NCBI GenBank assembly: GCA_937874445.1
Contig: CALNAL010000057.1
Span: 1-9,583, forward strand
Origin: an uncultured Acetobacteraceae bacterium
GTDB taxonomy: Bacteria > Pseudomonadota > Alphaproteobacteria > Acetobacterales > Acetobacteraceae
Length of the DNA: 9,583 nucleotides
Reading direction: 5' to 3'
Shown: positions 1-5,727 of the stretch, one piece after another
How positions within the stretch are numbered: the stretch's first letter is position 1
Layout: every line of letters begins with the position of its first letter
Translations under genes and position numbers: made by a program
Notes under the pieces: generated by a model
What the model saw: only the letters and a program-made list of their open reading frames with translations
What the model was told of the DNA's origin: nothing
Databases searched by the model: none

Positions 1-939
1 GGGCTGCTGCTGGGCTGCGAGCTTTCCGCCGCGGCCTCCCCCCAGGCGCTCGGCCTGCTGCGCCCGGGAGTGGCACGAATCATCACCGATCTCGCCCTGG
101 CGCCCAGCCTGCCCGGAGGCCCCGAGGCGCCGACCGTCGCCCAGCTGCGCCGCGCCCTGGGCGGGGTGTGCGGCGAGGCGGTGGCATGCCTGGACGCCAC
201 CGCCAGGGCCGCGCGTCTGCTCGGCGCCCCGGAGCTGGGGGGCGTGCTGCTGGCCGGCTTCGCCTGGCAGCAGGGCGCCCTGCCGCTGGAGGAGGAGTCC
301 TTGCGCGAGGCCGTGCTGGCGGCGCACGGGGAGGCCGGTCTGGCCGCGCTGCAATGGGGCCGCCAGTCGGCCCTGGCGCCGGACCGCGCCCCGCCGCCGC
401 CCGGAAACGATGTCCTGTCCGCCCTCGAACAGGATCTGCTGGCCCGCCGGCCCCGCCGGGTGGTGCGGCGCTGGGTCGCGCTGGTCGAGCGGGTGCGCGA
501 GGCGGAGGGGCGGCGCTTTTCCGGCGGCACGGCCCTGACCGAGGCGGTGGCGCGCGGCGCGGCGGCGGTGCTGGCCCCGCGCGACGGACGCGACCTGACC
601 CGCCTGCGCGCCGCCCCCGCCTTTCGTGCCGAACTCGCGGAGGTCTATGGCGAGGGGGCCGCCTGGAGCGTGCCAGCGGGGGCGTCCCGCTGGCGGGGGC
701 TGGGGCGGCTGGCCTTCTGGCGTTCCGACCCGGGCCGCCAGGCCCACGAGGCGGCGGCCGCGCAATACGAGGCGGACGTGGCCCTGCTGCTGGAACGGCT
801 CTCCCCCGGCACCCTGGCGCTGGCGACGGAGTTGGCGGCGCTGCCCGCCGGCGTGCGCGGCTATGGGCGGGTTCGCACCGCCGCCGAGGCCCGTGCCGCC
901 ACCGCCCGTGCCGCCCTGCTGCGTCGCCTCGGAGGCTGA
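1..939 (+). CDS. Indolepyruvate:ferredoxin oxidoreductase, C-terminal part (5' end outside window)
   Basis: The frame is open from base 1, so the gene starts before the window; the GTG at 70 is internal. About 312 residues are visible. The first residues (GCELSAAASPQALGLLRPG) match the end of the 2-oxoacid:ferredoxin oxidoreductase gamma domain. Next come the segments GFAWQQGALPLEEESLREA and LQWGRQSA, then a C-terminal domain like DUF6537 with ALVERVREAE and the ending LPAGVRGYGRVR...ARAALLRRL, typical of the single-chain enzyme of about 1,150 residues. The family decarboxylates indolepyruvate and other arylpyruvates to aryl-acetyl-CoA, reducing ferredoxin in the cytoplasm. The thiamine-diphosphate and iron-sulfur parts would lie upstream, unseen. 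The C-terminal domain is divergent: the usual YKDEYEVARL stretch appears to be replaced by APRDGRDLTRL. The gene is convergent with the DUF4239 gene, 28 nt away. Confidence 0.82.
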   Translation, partial: GLLLGCELSAAASPQALGLLRPGVARIITDLALAPSLPGGPEAPTVAQLRRALGGVCGEAVACLDATARAARLLGAPELGGVLLAGFAWQQGALPLEEESLREAVLAAHGEAGLAALQWGRQSALAPDRAPPPPGNDVLSALEQDLLARRPRRVVRRWVALVERVREAEGRRFSGGTALTEAVARGAAAVLAPRDGRDLTRLRAAPAFRAELAEVYGEGAAWSVPAGASRWRGLGRLAFWRSDPGRQAHEAAAAQYEADVALLLERLSPGTLALATELAALPAGVRGYGRVRTAAEARAATARAALLRRLGG

Positions 940-940
940 A

Positions 941-967
941 GCCGTCCCGCGCCGGAGGGAGGGCGGC
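941..967. terminator. Possible hairpin between convergent genes
   Basis: The gap between the two convergent stop codons holds a 7-bp stem, GCCGTCC (941-947) with GGGCGGC (961-967), including one G-T pair, and a 13-nt loop. There is no T-run on either strand, so it is not a standard intrinsic terminator. It may be a bidirectional transcript end or chance in GC-rich DNA. Confidence 0.25.
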
Positions 968-1726
968 TCAGCGCGACGCGAGAGTCTGCAGCGCCTCCAG
1001 CAGCGGCTGCCCTGAAACCGAGACGATCCCGCGGTAGGGATCGTCGAATTCGACCAGCAGGAGCACGGCCCCTGCCATGGCCACCGCACCGAGGGCGAGC
1101 ACCAGCGCCATGGCCCGGTTGCGCGGCGCCAGGATGCCCATGCCGGCAAAGGCCAGCATCAGCCAGAAGATCAGGGTGATGAGCTGCCAGCGTTGCAGCG
1201 AGGAATCGAAATGCTCGTCCATCGCCCAGCGGGTCTGGATCATCTCGTGCAGCAGCGCCTGGGGCTGGACGATCAGCCGGGTCGGCGGGCTGGAATCGCC
1301 GAGCCGCTCCAGGGCATCCTCCAGCGCGTCCTGGAGACTGTCGGCGGTGGCCGGGTCGCCCATCAGGGGAGCGTCGAGATGGGGGAAATCGTCGCGCAGC
1401 AGCACGGCGGTGAAATGGAAGAGCATGTGCCGCGGCGTCTCGCCGGAGGGGCCGAGGCGGATGAGCGCGGCGTCCAGATCGACGATCTCGGCGGCCAGGC
1501 GGTGCACCTGGTGGCTGGCATCGCGAAAGGTGGATTCCTGGGCGACGATGCCGAAACCCAGCATGATGGCGGCCAGCAACGTCACCAGCCCGGTCACGCG
1601 CCGCACCGCCTCGCGGGCCACCGCGGGGGAGAACAACTGGGGGAGGTGTATTGCCGCCATCCGCCCCACTGTGATGGCGCACAGCAGAAGTACCAGTACC
1701 ACCGATCCGACGGTGGATCCGTTCAT
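968..1726 (-). CDS. DUF4239 (bestrophin-like) integral membrane protein
   Basis: This 252-residue protein has the DUF4239 layout: two N-terminal membrane helices (about residues 7-26 and 44-62), a soluble, mostly helical middle of roughly 115 residues, two more helices (about 181-199 and 206-225), and a short conserved tail. The tail LLLVEFDDPYRGIVSVSGQPL (223-242) is the family signature, in which an acidic residue ending the last helix precedes an (F/Y)xG(x)xxVS motif. The family is distantly likened to bestrophin anion channels, but no function is established; it would sit in the inner membrane. I chose ATG at 1726 because AGAAGG lies 5 nt before it. A GTG two codons upstream (1732) overlaps that site and is less likely. 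The gene follows the lipoprotein gene on the same strand by 71 nt, with a strong hairpin between, so it may be co-transcribed or separately controlled. Confidence 0.8.
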   Translation of the reverse strand: MNGSTVGSVVLVLLLCAITVGRMAAIHLPQLFSPAVAREAVRRVTGLVTLLAAIMLGFGIVAQESTFRDASHQVHRLAAEIVDLDAALIRLGPSGETPRHMLFHFTAVLLRDDFPHLDAPLMGDPATADSLQDALEDALERLGDSSPPTRLIVQPQALLHEMIQTRWAMDEHFDSSLQRWQLITLIFWLMLAFAGMGILAPRNRAMALVLALGAVAMAGAVLLLVEFDDPYRGIVSVSGQPLLEALQTLASR

Positions 1727-1731
1727 GGACA

Positions 1732-1737
1732 CCTTCT
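1732..1737 (-). promoter_or_regulatory. Ribosome binding site deciding the DUF4239 start
   Basis: On the minus strand the sequence reads AGAAGGTGTCC then ATG. AGAAGG, one mismatch from AGGAGG, is 5 nt from the ATG at 1726. The GTG at 1732 lies inside this site, so the ATG is preferred. Confidence 0.6.
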
Positions 1738-1739
1738 GT

Positions 1740-1772
1740 CGAGAGGGCGGGCACGGGCGGTGTCCGCTCTCG
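1740..1772 (-). other. Intercistronic hairpin before the DUF4239 gene
   Basis: CGAGAG (1740-1745) pairs with CTCTCG (1767-1772), and inside a 2-nt bulge (GG, 1746-1747) CGGGCAC (1748-1754) pairs with GTGTCCG (1760-1766), with one G-T pair and a 5-nt loop. That is 13 pairs. In the minus-strand transcript the stem ends 2 nt before the DUF4239 ribosome binding site. A run of six U precedes rather than follows it, so it is not an intrinsic terminator for either strand. It may stabilise or process the mRNA or hinder initiation on the next gene. Confidence 0.5.
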
Positions 1773-1797
1773 AAAAAATCAGATCAGCCTGCGACTC

Positions 1798-2349
1798 CTA
1801 CCACCCGACCGGAGGAGGCGGGGGAGGTGCGGCATAGTAGTAGCCCGGGGCATAGGCCGGATAGGCCTGATAAGGCGGATAGGCCGGGTAGGCCACGACC
1901 GGCCGCGCATTGCCCTGGACACTGTAGCCGCCGGCCACCATGCACTGGGTGTAGGCCTGGTCATAGCGATGCTGCATCGAGCCGGACGAGGCCCGCGCGT
2001 TGTCGGCGCCGACCGCGCCGCCCACCAGCAGGCCGCCGGCGCCGCCGATGGCCGCGCCCGCGCCGACGTTGCCGGTGGCCGCACCGACCGCGGCACCTGC
2101 CGCGGCCCCGAGCGCGGTGCCCACTACCGCGGACCCGACCGCGCTCTGGGTGGCGGCATCGGAGGGGTTGCGGTAGCCGATCTGGCTGTGCGCGTAGTTG
2201 CGGCACGAGGCGTCGCGTCTCTGGAAGACGCTGAAATCCTCGCCCTGCTTGGGCAGGGCCATCACCGTGGGACCGGTCGGCTGGGGCACGGCACAGGCCG
2301 CCACGGCGAGCGGGGCAAGCAGGGCGGCGATGCGAACGGAACGGTTCAT
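1798..2349 (-). CDS. Glycine-zipper lipoprotein
   Basis: The protein is 183 residues. An N-terminal signal (MNRSVRIAALLAPLAVAAC) ends in a lipobox-like VAAC with Cys19, so it should be a secreted lipoprotein; residue +2 is Ala, with no inner-membrane retention Asp. A region with Cys49 (RRDASCRNYA) follows, then a small-residue glycine zipper (about 71-114, repeated GxxxG/AxxxG), then a conserved-looking YDQAYTQCMVAGGYSVQ (129-145) with Cys136. The tail is rich in Tyr and Pro, with AYP repeats (153-167) and six prolines (175-180). This architecture is common in outer-membrane or periplasmic glycine-zipper proteins of unknown role; the zipper probably inserts in or packs against membrane. ATG 2349 is chosen because the lipoprotein signal begins there and GAGGA lies about 11 nt upstream; an extension to 2538 would precede the signal and overlap the kinase gene. 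Confidence 0.8.
   Translation of the reverse strand: MNRSVRIAALLAPLAVAACAVPQPTGPTVMALPKQGEDFSVFQRRDASCRNYAHSQIGYRNPSDAATQSAVGSAVVGTALGAAAGAAVGAATGNVGAGAAIGGAGGLLVGGAVGADNARASSGSMQHRYDQAYTQCMVAGGYSVQGNARPVVAYPAYPPYQAYPAYAPGYYYAAPPPPPPVGW
1852..1896. repeat. Tandem 9-bp repeat coding the Tyr/Pro tail
   Basis: Five consecutive 9-bp units lie inside the lipoprotein gene: ATAGGCCGG, ATAGGCCTG, ATAAGGCGG, ATAGGCCGG and GTAGGCCAC (plus strand). Read on the minus strand each full unit encodes Pro-Ala-Tyr or a variant. Because the unit is three codons, gain or loss of units would lengthen or shorten the tail without shifting the frame. Confidence 0.75.
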
Positions 2350-2357
2350 GGCCTCGA

Positions 2358-2391
2358 ATTCCTCAAGAGGAATCGCGGCGGACCGCCGCGA
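2358..2391 (-). promoter_or_regulatory. Tandem hairpins covering the lipoprotein gene's ribosome binding site
   Basis: The lipoprotein leader carries two adjacent inverted repeats. TCGCGGCG (2373-2380) and CGCCGCGA (2384-2391) form a perfect 8-bp stem with a 3-nt loop. Immediately next is ATTCCTCAAGAGGAAT (2358-2373). In the transcript this folds as AUUCCU and AGGAAU around a CUUG tetraloop, and its 3' arm is the GAGGAA that serves as Shine-Dalgarno site for ATG 2349. The site would be paired when folded, implying control of translation. The 16-bp element could instead be a DNA operator. Confidence 0.5.
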
Positions 2392-2399
2392 CGACGCTA

Positions 2400-2428
2400 C
2401 ATATCCACACCCGGAGCGGTGGCGACAA
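2400..2428 (-). promoter_or_regulatory. Weak candidate promoter for the lipoprotein gene
   Basis: On the minus strand, TTGTCG (2428-2423) is followed after 17 nt by GATATG (2405-2400). The -35 matches the sigma-70 consensus at 4 of 6 positions and the -10 only at 3. It sits in the 112-nt gap after the kinase gene, upstream of the tandem hairpins, which is where a promoter would be needed if the lipoprotein is transcribed on its own. Confidence 0.3.
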
Positions 2429-2461
2429 GGGGCCGCGCTCCCTGACTGCGTTAACCGTGGC

Positions 2462-3826
2462 TCATCTGGGAGCGCCTTCGGGCGGCAGGGGCACCCCGGC
2501 CGCCACCAGCGCCGCCTTCTGGCGGGCCGCCAGGGCATCGGCGTCGAAGCCGGCGATCAGCTCGCGGAACAGCGCGCACCAGTTGAGTTCGGCCCGCAGC
2601 CGCAGGAACACGCTGCCCAGGCCGATCGCCGAGCGGTCCATCAGCACGAACTCGCGCGGTGGGGTGACGCCTCCGGTGCGCTTGAGCCCCTCGTGCACGC
2701 GCATGGCGATGCCGCGCGCGTAGTTGGGGTCCTCGTCGAGCTGGATGCGCCGCACCCGGTCGTCGAGCAGCGGTTCGTAGAGGAAGCGCGCCCACTCATC
2801 GAGCACCGCGGCCTTTTCCTCGGAGAGCCCGGCGAATCCCCAGTCGGCGTAGGCGCCGCGGGCACGGGCGGCGTCGTGGTCGCGGGTGGCCTCGTAGAGT
2901 TCGTTGATGCCGTGGATGAAACGCGGCGCGAACACCCGCACGGTGCCGAAGTCGAGCAGGTTGAGTCCGCCGTCGGCGCGGGCCTGGTAGTTGCCCATGT
3001 GCGGGTCGCCGTGGATCACGCCGTAGCGGTACAGCGGCACGTACCAGGCCCGGAACAGCGCCTCCGCGAGCCGGTTGCGCGCCTCCTGCGAGGGGTCCGC
3101 CGCGAGCCAGCTCTTGAGCGGCTGGCCCTCCAGCCAGGTCATGGTCAGCAGCCGCCCGGTGGAAAGCGCCTCCACCGGCTCGGGAATGTGCACGTCGGGC
3201 GTCTCGGCCAGCATGGCGGCGAAGAGGCGCATGTGCGCGGCCTCTCGGTAGTAGTCGAGCTCCTCGCGCAGCCGGTCGGAGAGTTCCTTGAGGATCTCGT
3301 CCTGGCGGATCGCCCCGTCGATGCGGTGGTACACCGCCATGGCGAGCTTCACCTGGCGGAGGTCGGCCTCCACGGTGGAGGCCATGTCGGGGTATTGCAG
3401 CTTGCAGGCCACCGCGCGCCCGTCGGGCAGGCTCGCGCGGTGCACCTGGCCGAGCGAGGCGGCGGCGGCGGCCTGCTGGTCGAAGCGCGCGAAGCGGCCC
3501 TGCCAGTCGGAGCCGAGCTCGCCCTGCATGCGCCGGCGCACGAAGGCCGCCCCCATCGGCGGGGCGTTGGACTGGAGTTCCGCCAGCTCGTCGGCGTATT
3601 CGGCCGGCAGCGCATCGGGGACGGTGGAGAGGAACTGCGCCACCTTCATCAGCGGGCCCTTGAGTCCGCCGAGCACGTCCTTGAGCCCCTCGGCATGGGC
3701 GGCGCGGTCGGTGTGCAGGCCCACGCGGGCCCCCACCAGCCGGGCCGCGATGCCGCCCACGGCGGTCGAGGTGCGCACCATCCGCCGCATCTCGCCGAAC
3801 AGGGTCGGTCCCTTGTCGTCGGCCAT
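2462..3826 (-). CDS. ABC1/UbiB (AarF) family atypical protein kinase-like protein
   Basis: The 454-residue protein shows the motifs of the ABC1/UbiB/COQ8 fold in order. KVAQ (61-64), in the LKGPLMKVAQFLSTVPDALP region, replaces the canonical KxGQ. QSNAPPM (85-91) and the alanine-rich nucleotide loop AAAAASLGQVHR (119-130), where ordinary kinases have glycines, follow. Next are the ATP lysine Lys142 in AVACKLQYP, the catalytic HGDPHMGN (272-279; Asp274, Asn279) and the metal-binding DFG (292-294). Relatives support ubiquinone synthesis, probably by ATPase-driven lipid handling. This one lacks the C-terminal membrane helices of true UbiB, so it is likely a soluble paralogue with unproven substrate. 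It starts at ATG 3826 within the pepF stop (TGATG), with GGAGG 10 nt upstream, so the two are co-translated. Confidence 0.88.
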   Translation of the reverse strand: MADDKGPTLFGEMRRMVRTSTAVGGIAARLVGARVGLHTDRAAHAEGLKDVLGGLKGPLMKVAQFLSTVPDALPAEYADELAELQSNAPPMGAAFVRRRMQGELGSDWQGRFARFDQQAAAAASLGQVHRASLPDGRAVACKLQYPDMASTVEADLRQVKLAMAVYHRIDGAIRQDEILKELSDRLREELDYYREAAHMRLFAAMLAETPDVHIPEPVEALSTGRLLTMTWLEGQPLKSWLAADPSQEARNRLAEALFRAWYVPLYRYGVIHGDPHMGNYQARADGGLNLLDFGTVRVFAPRFIHGINELYEATRDHDAARARGAYADWGFAGLSEEKAAVLDEWARFLYEPLLDDRVRRIQLDEDPNYARGIAMRVHEGLKRTGGVTPPREFVLMDRSAIGLGSVFLRLRAELNWCALFRELIAGFDADALAARQKAALVAAGVPLPPEGAPR

Positions 3827-3841
3827 CAGCCGGTTGCCTCC
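3824..3841 (-). promoter_or_regulatory. pepF-kinase start/stop overlap with ribosome binding site
   Basis: The minus strand reads GGAGG (3841-3837), 10 nt, then TGATG (3828-3824). The TGA ends pepF and the overlapping ATG starts the kinase, sharing one base. This arrangement usually means translational coupling and fixes the kinase start. Confidence 0.75.
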
Positions 3842-5628
3842 AGCTCGTCGATGAAGCCCGAGATGACGTCGAGCCCGCGCTTCCAGAATTTCGGGTCGGA
3901 GGCGTCCAGCCCGAAGGGAGCGAGCAGCTCGCGGTGGCGCAGCGTGCCGCCGGCGCGCAGCATCTCCAGGTATTTCGCCACGAAGTCGGGGTGACCCGCC
4001 TGGTAGGTGGCATACAGCGCGTTCACCAGGCAGTCGCCGAAGGCGTAAGCGTAGACGTAGAACGGCGAGTGGATGAAGTGCGGGATGTAGGACCAGAACA
4101 CGTCGTATTCCGGTGCGAAGGTGAAGGCCGGCCCGAGGCTCTCGGTCTGCACCTGCCGCCAGATCTCGCCGATCCGCTCGGGCAGCAGCTCGCCCGAGCG
4201 CCGCTCGTCGTGCAGCAGGGTCTCGAAGCGGTAGAAGGCGGTCTGGCGCACCACCGTGTTGAGCATGTCCTCCACCTTGGAGGCGAGCAGCAGGCGGCGG
4301 CGGGCGGGGTCGCGCTCGGCGTCGAGCAGGGCGCGGAAGGTGAGCATCTCGCCGAACACGCTGGCGGTCTCGGCCAGGGTCAGCGGGGTGTCGGACATCA
4401 GGTAGCCGCGCGGCGCGGCCAGCACCTGGTGGACGCCGTGGCCGAGTTCGTGGGCGAGGGTCATCACGTCGCGGGCGCGGGCGTGGTAGTTGAGCAGCAG
4501 ATAGGGATGCGCCGAGGGCACGGTCGGGTGGGCGAAGGCGCCGTCTGACTTTCCGGGGCGAAGAATGGCGTCTATCCAACTGTTCTTAAAAAATTTCTTT
4601 CCGATCTCGGCCATCTCCGGCGAGAACGCCCGATAGGCGCCCAGGACGGTGCTGCGGGCCTCGTCCCAGCCGATCTCGCGGTCGTCGTCGCCGGGCAGGG
4701 GGGCGTTGCGGTCCCAGTGCTGCAGCGTCTCAAGACCGAGCCATTTCGCCTTCATTTTGTAGTAACGATGGGCGAGGCGGGGATAGTCCGCCACCACCGC
4801 GCCGACCAGCGCGTCCACCACCCCGTCCTCGACCATGTTGGAGAGGTTGCGGTAGCTGCCGGGGCGCTCGTAGTGGCGCCAGCCGTCGAGGATCGCCTTG
4901 TCCTTGGCGAGCGTGTTGGTGATCAGCGAGAACAGCCGCAGGTTGGCGCCGAAGGTGCGCCCCACCGCGTGCCCGGCCGCCTCGCGCTGGGCGCGGTCGG
5001 GGTCGGAGAGCAGGTTGAGGGTGGCCGAGGCGGTCAGCCCCTTGCCCCCGCGCGGGCCTTCCACGTCGAAGCGCAGCCCGGCCATGGTCTCGTCGAACAG
5101 TCGCGACCAGGCGGCCGGCCCCGTCACCTCGCGCTCGTGCAGGAGCTTCTCGATCTCGTCGGAGAGCTGGTGGGGGCGGAAGACGCGCAGGTCTCGCAGG
5201 AAGGGCCGCCACGCCGCCAGCGCCGGGTCGGCGAGCTTGTCCTCCAGGACCGCGTCGTCGAGTCGGTTGAGTTCGAGGGTGAAAAAGACCAGCGGCGTGG
5301 AAATCTCGGTGACGCGCTCGCTCATCGACTGGGTGAAGCGCGCCACCGCGGGATCGGTGGAATCGGCCGCGAACAGCAGCTGGGCGTAGGACATCACGCG
5401 TCCCATCACCTCCTGCAGGCGCTGGTACTCGGCGATGGCGGCGGCCAGCTCCGCGCCGGAATAGCCCGCGAGTCGGCCCGCGTGCGCGGCGGCGAAGGCG
5501 GTGGCGTCGCGGCCCGCGGCGTCGAGATCGCGCTGGAGTTCCGGGCAGTCCGGCGCCGGATAGAGATCGGAAAGATCCCAGACCGGCAGCGCCTCTTTTG
5601 CGCCGGTGGCGGCAATGATCTCAGACAT
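3826..5628 (-). CDS. pepF: M3 family oligoendopeptidase F
   Basis: A 600-residue zinc metallopeptidase with the usual family length. The zinc motif is HELGH (393-397) in MTLAHELGHGVHQ; the third ligand is Glu420 in LAETASVFGE. An N-terminal helical domain (about 1-200) contains the expected WDLSDLY opening (17-23). The tail holds the substrate-side YIPHFIHSPFYVYAYAFG (514-531), characteristic of PepF. It has no signal peptide, so it should act in the cytoplasm, cutting peptides of roughly 7 to 20 residues in peptide turnover. ATG 5628 begins the recognisable protein; AGGA lies 12 nt upstream, a rather long spacing. The frame stays open far upstream across the divergent gene, but that extension is low-complexity His/Arg/Pro. 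It is the first gene of an operon with the ABC1 kinase. Confidence 0.92.
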   Translation of the reverse strand: MSEIIAATGAKEALPVWDLSDLYPAPDCPELQRDLDAAGRDATAFAAAHAGRLAGYSGAELAAAIAEYQRLQEVMGRVMSYAQLLFAADSTDPAVARFTQSMSERVTEISTPLVFFTLELNRLDDAVLEDKLADPALAAWRPFLRDLRVFRPHQLSDEIEKLLHEREVTGPAAWSRLFDETMAGLRFDVEGPRGGKGLTASATLNLLSDPDRAQREAAGHAVGRTFGANLRLFSLITNTLAKDKAILDGWRHYERPGSYRNLSNMVEDGVVDALVGAVVADYPRLAHRYYKMKAKWLGLETLQHWDRNAPLPGDDDREIGWDEARSTVLGAYRAFSPEMAEIGKKFFKNSWIDAILRPGKSDGAFAHPTVPSAHPYLLLNYHARARDVMTLAHELGHGVHQVLAAPRGYLMSDTPLTLAETASVFGEMLTFRALLDAERDPARRRLLLASKVEDMLNTVVRQTAFYRFETLLHDERRSGELLPERIGEIWRQVQTESLGPAFTFAPEYDVFWSYIPHFIHSPFYVYAYAFGDCLVNALYATYQAGHPDFVAKYLEMLRAGGTLRHRELLAPFGLDASDPKFWKRGLDVISGFIDELEATG

Positions 5629-5666
5629 GCGGTGTTTTCGTCCTGTCGATGCTTCCTGTAAGGGCA

Positions 5667-5694
5667 GACATAAGTTATGCGCAACGCCGGTCAA
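5667..5694 (-). promoter_or_regulatory. Candidate sigma-70 promoter of pepF
   Basis: On the minus strand TTGACC (5694-5689, 5 of 6 matches to TTGACA) is followed after 16 nt by TATGTC (5672-5667, 3 of 6). It would give a leader of about 30 nt before ATG 5628. The spacer lies in the only gap between pepF and the divergent synthetase gene. Confidence 0.45.
5669..5679. promoter_or_regulatory. Palindrome overlapping the pepF -10 box
   Basis: CATAA-G-TTATG is a perfect 5+1+5 inverted repeat in the divergent spacer, overlapping the candidate pepF -10. Its AT content stands out from the surrounding GC-rich DNA. It could be an operator for one or both divergent genes; the regulator is unknown. Confidence 0.35.
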
Positions 5695-5712
5695 AGGGGC
5701 GGCACGCACCCC

Positions 5713-5727
5713 AGGGGTTAGGTTTTG
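5713..5727 (+). promoter_or_regulatory. Ribosome binding site and TTG start of the acyl-CoA synthetase
   Basis: AGGGG (5713-5717) stands 7 nt before TTG (5725-5727). An in-frame TAG at 5719-5721 rules out any start further upstream, and the next ATGs (5761, 5764) have no Shine-Dalgarno sequence. I saw no convincing plus-strand -10/-35 pair in the spacer. Confidence 0.6.

Noticed and set aside
168..1037. Second plus-strand frame overlapping the oxidoreductase
   Set aside because: Arg/Gly/Ala-rich shadow; the oxidoreductase frame carries the recognisable family segments.
1773..1778. A6 tract next to the 1740-1772 hairpin as an intrinsic terminator
   Set aside because: In either direction the tract is not a T-run following the stem: it is A's after the stem on the plus strand and T's before the stem on the minus strand.
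2350..2538. Upstream extension of the lipoprotein to 2538
   Set aside because: It would place 63 Arg-rich residues before a clear lipoprotein signal and overlap the kinase gene.
2198..3994. Plus-strand 598-codon open frame antisense to the kinase
   Set aside because: It shows no recognisable domain, has shadow-like composition (Val/Gly/His/Arg), and lies opposite a kinase with all motifs intact.
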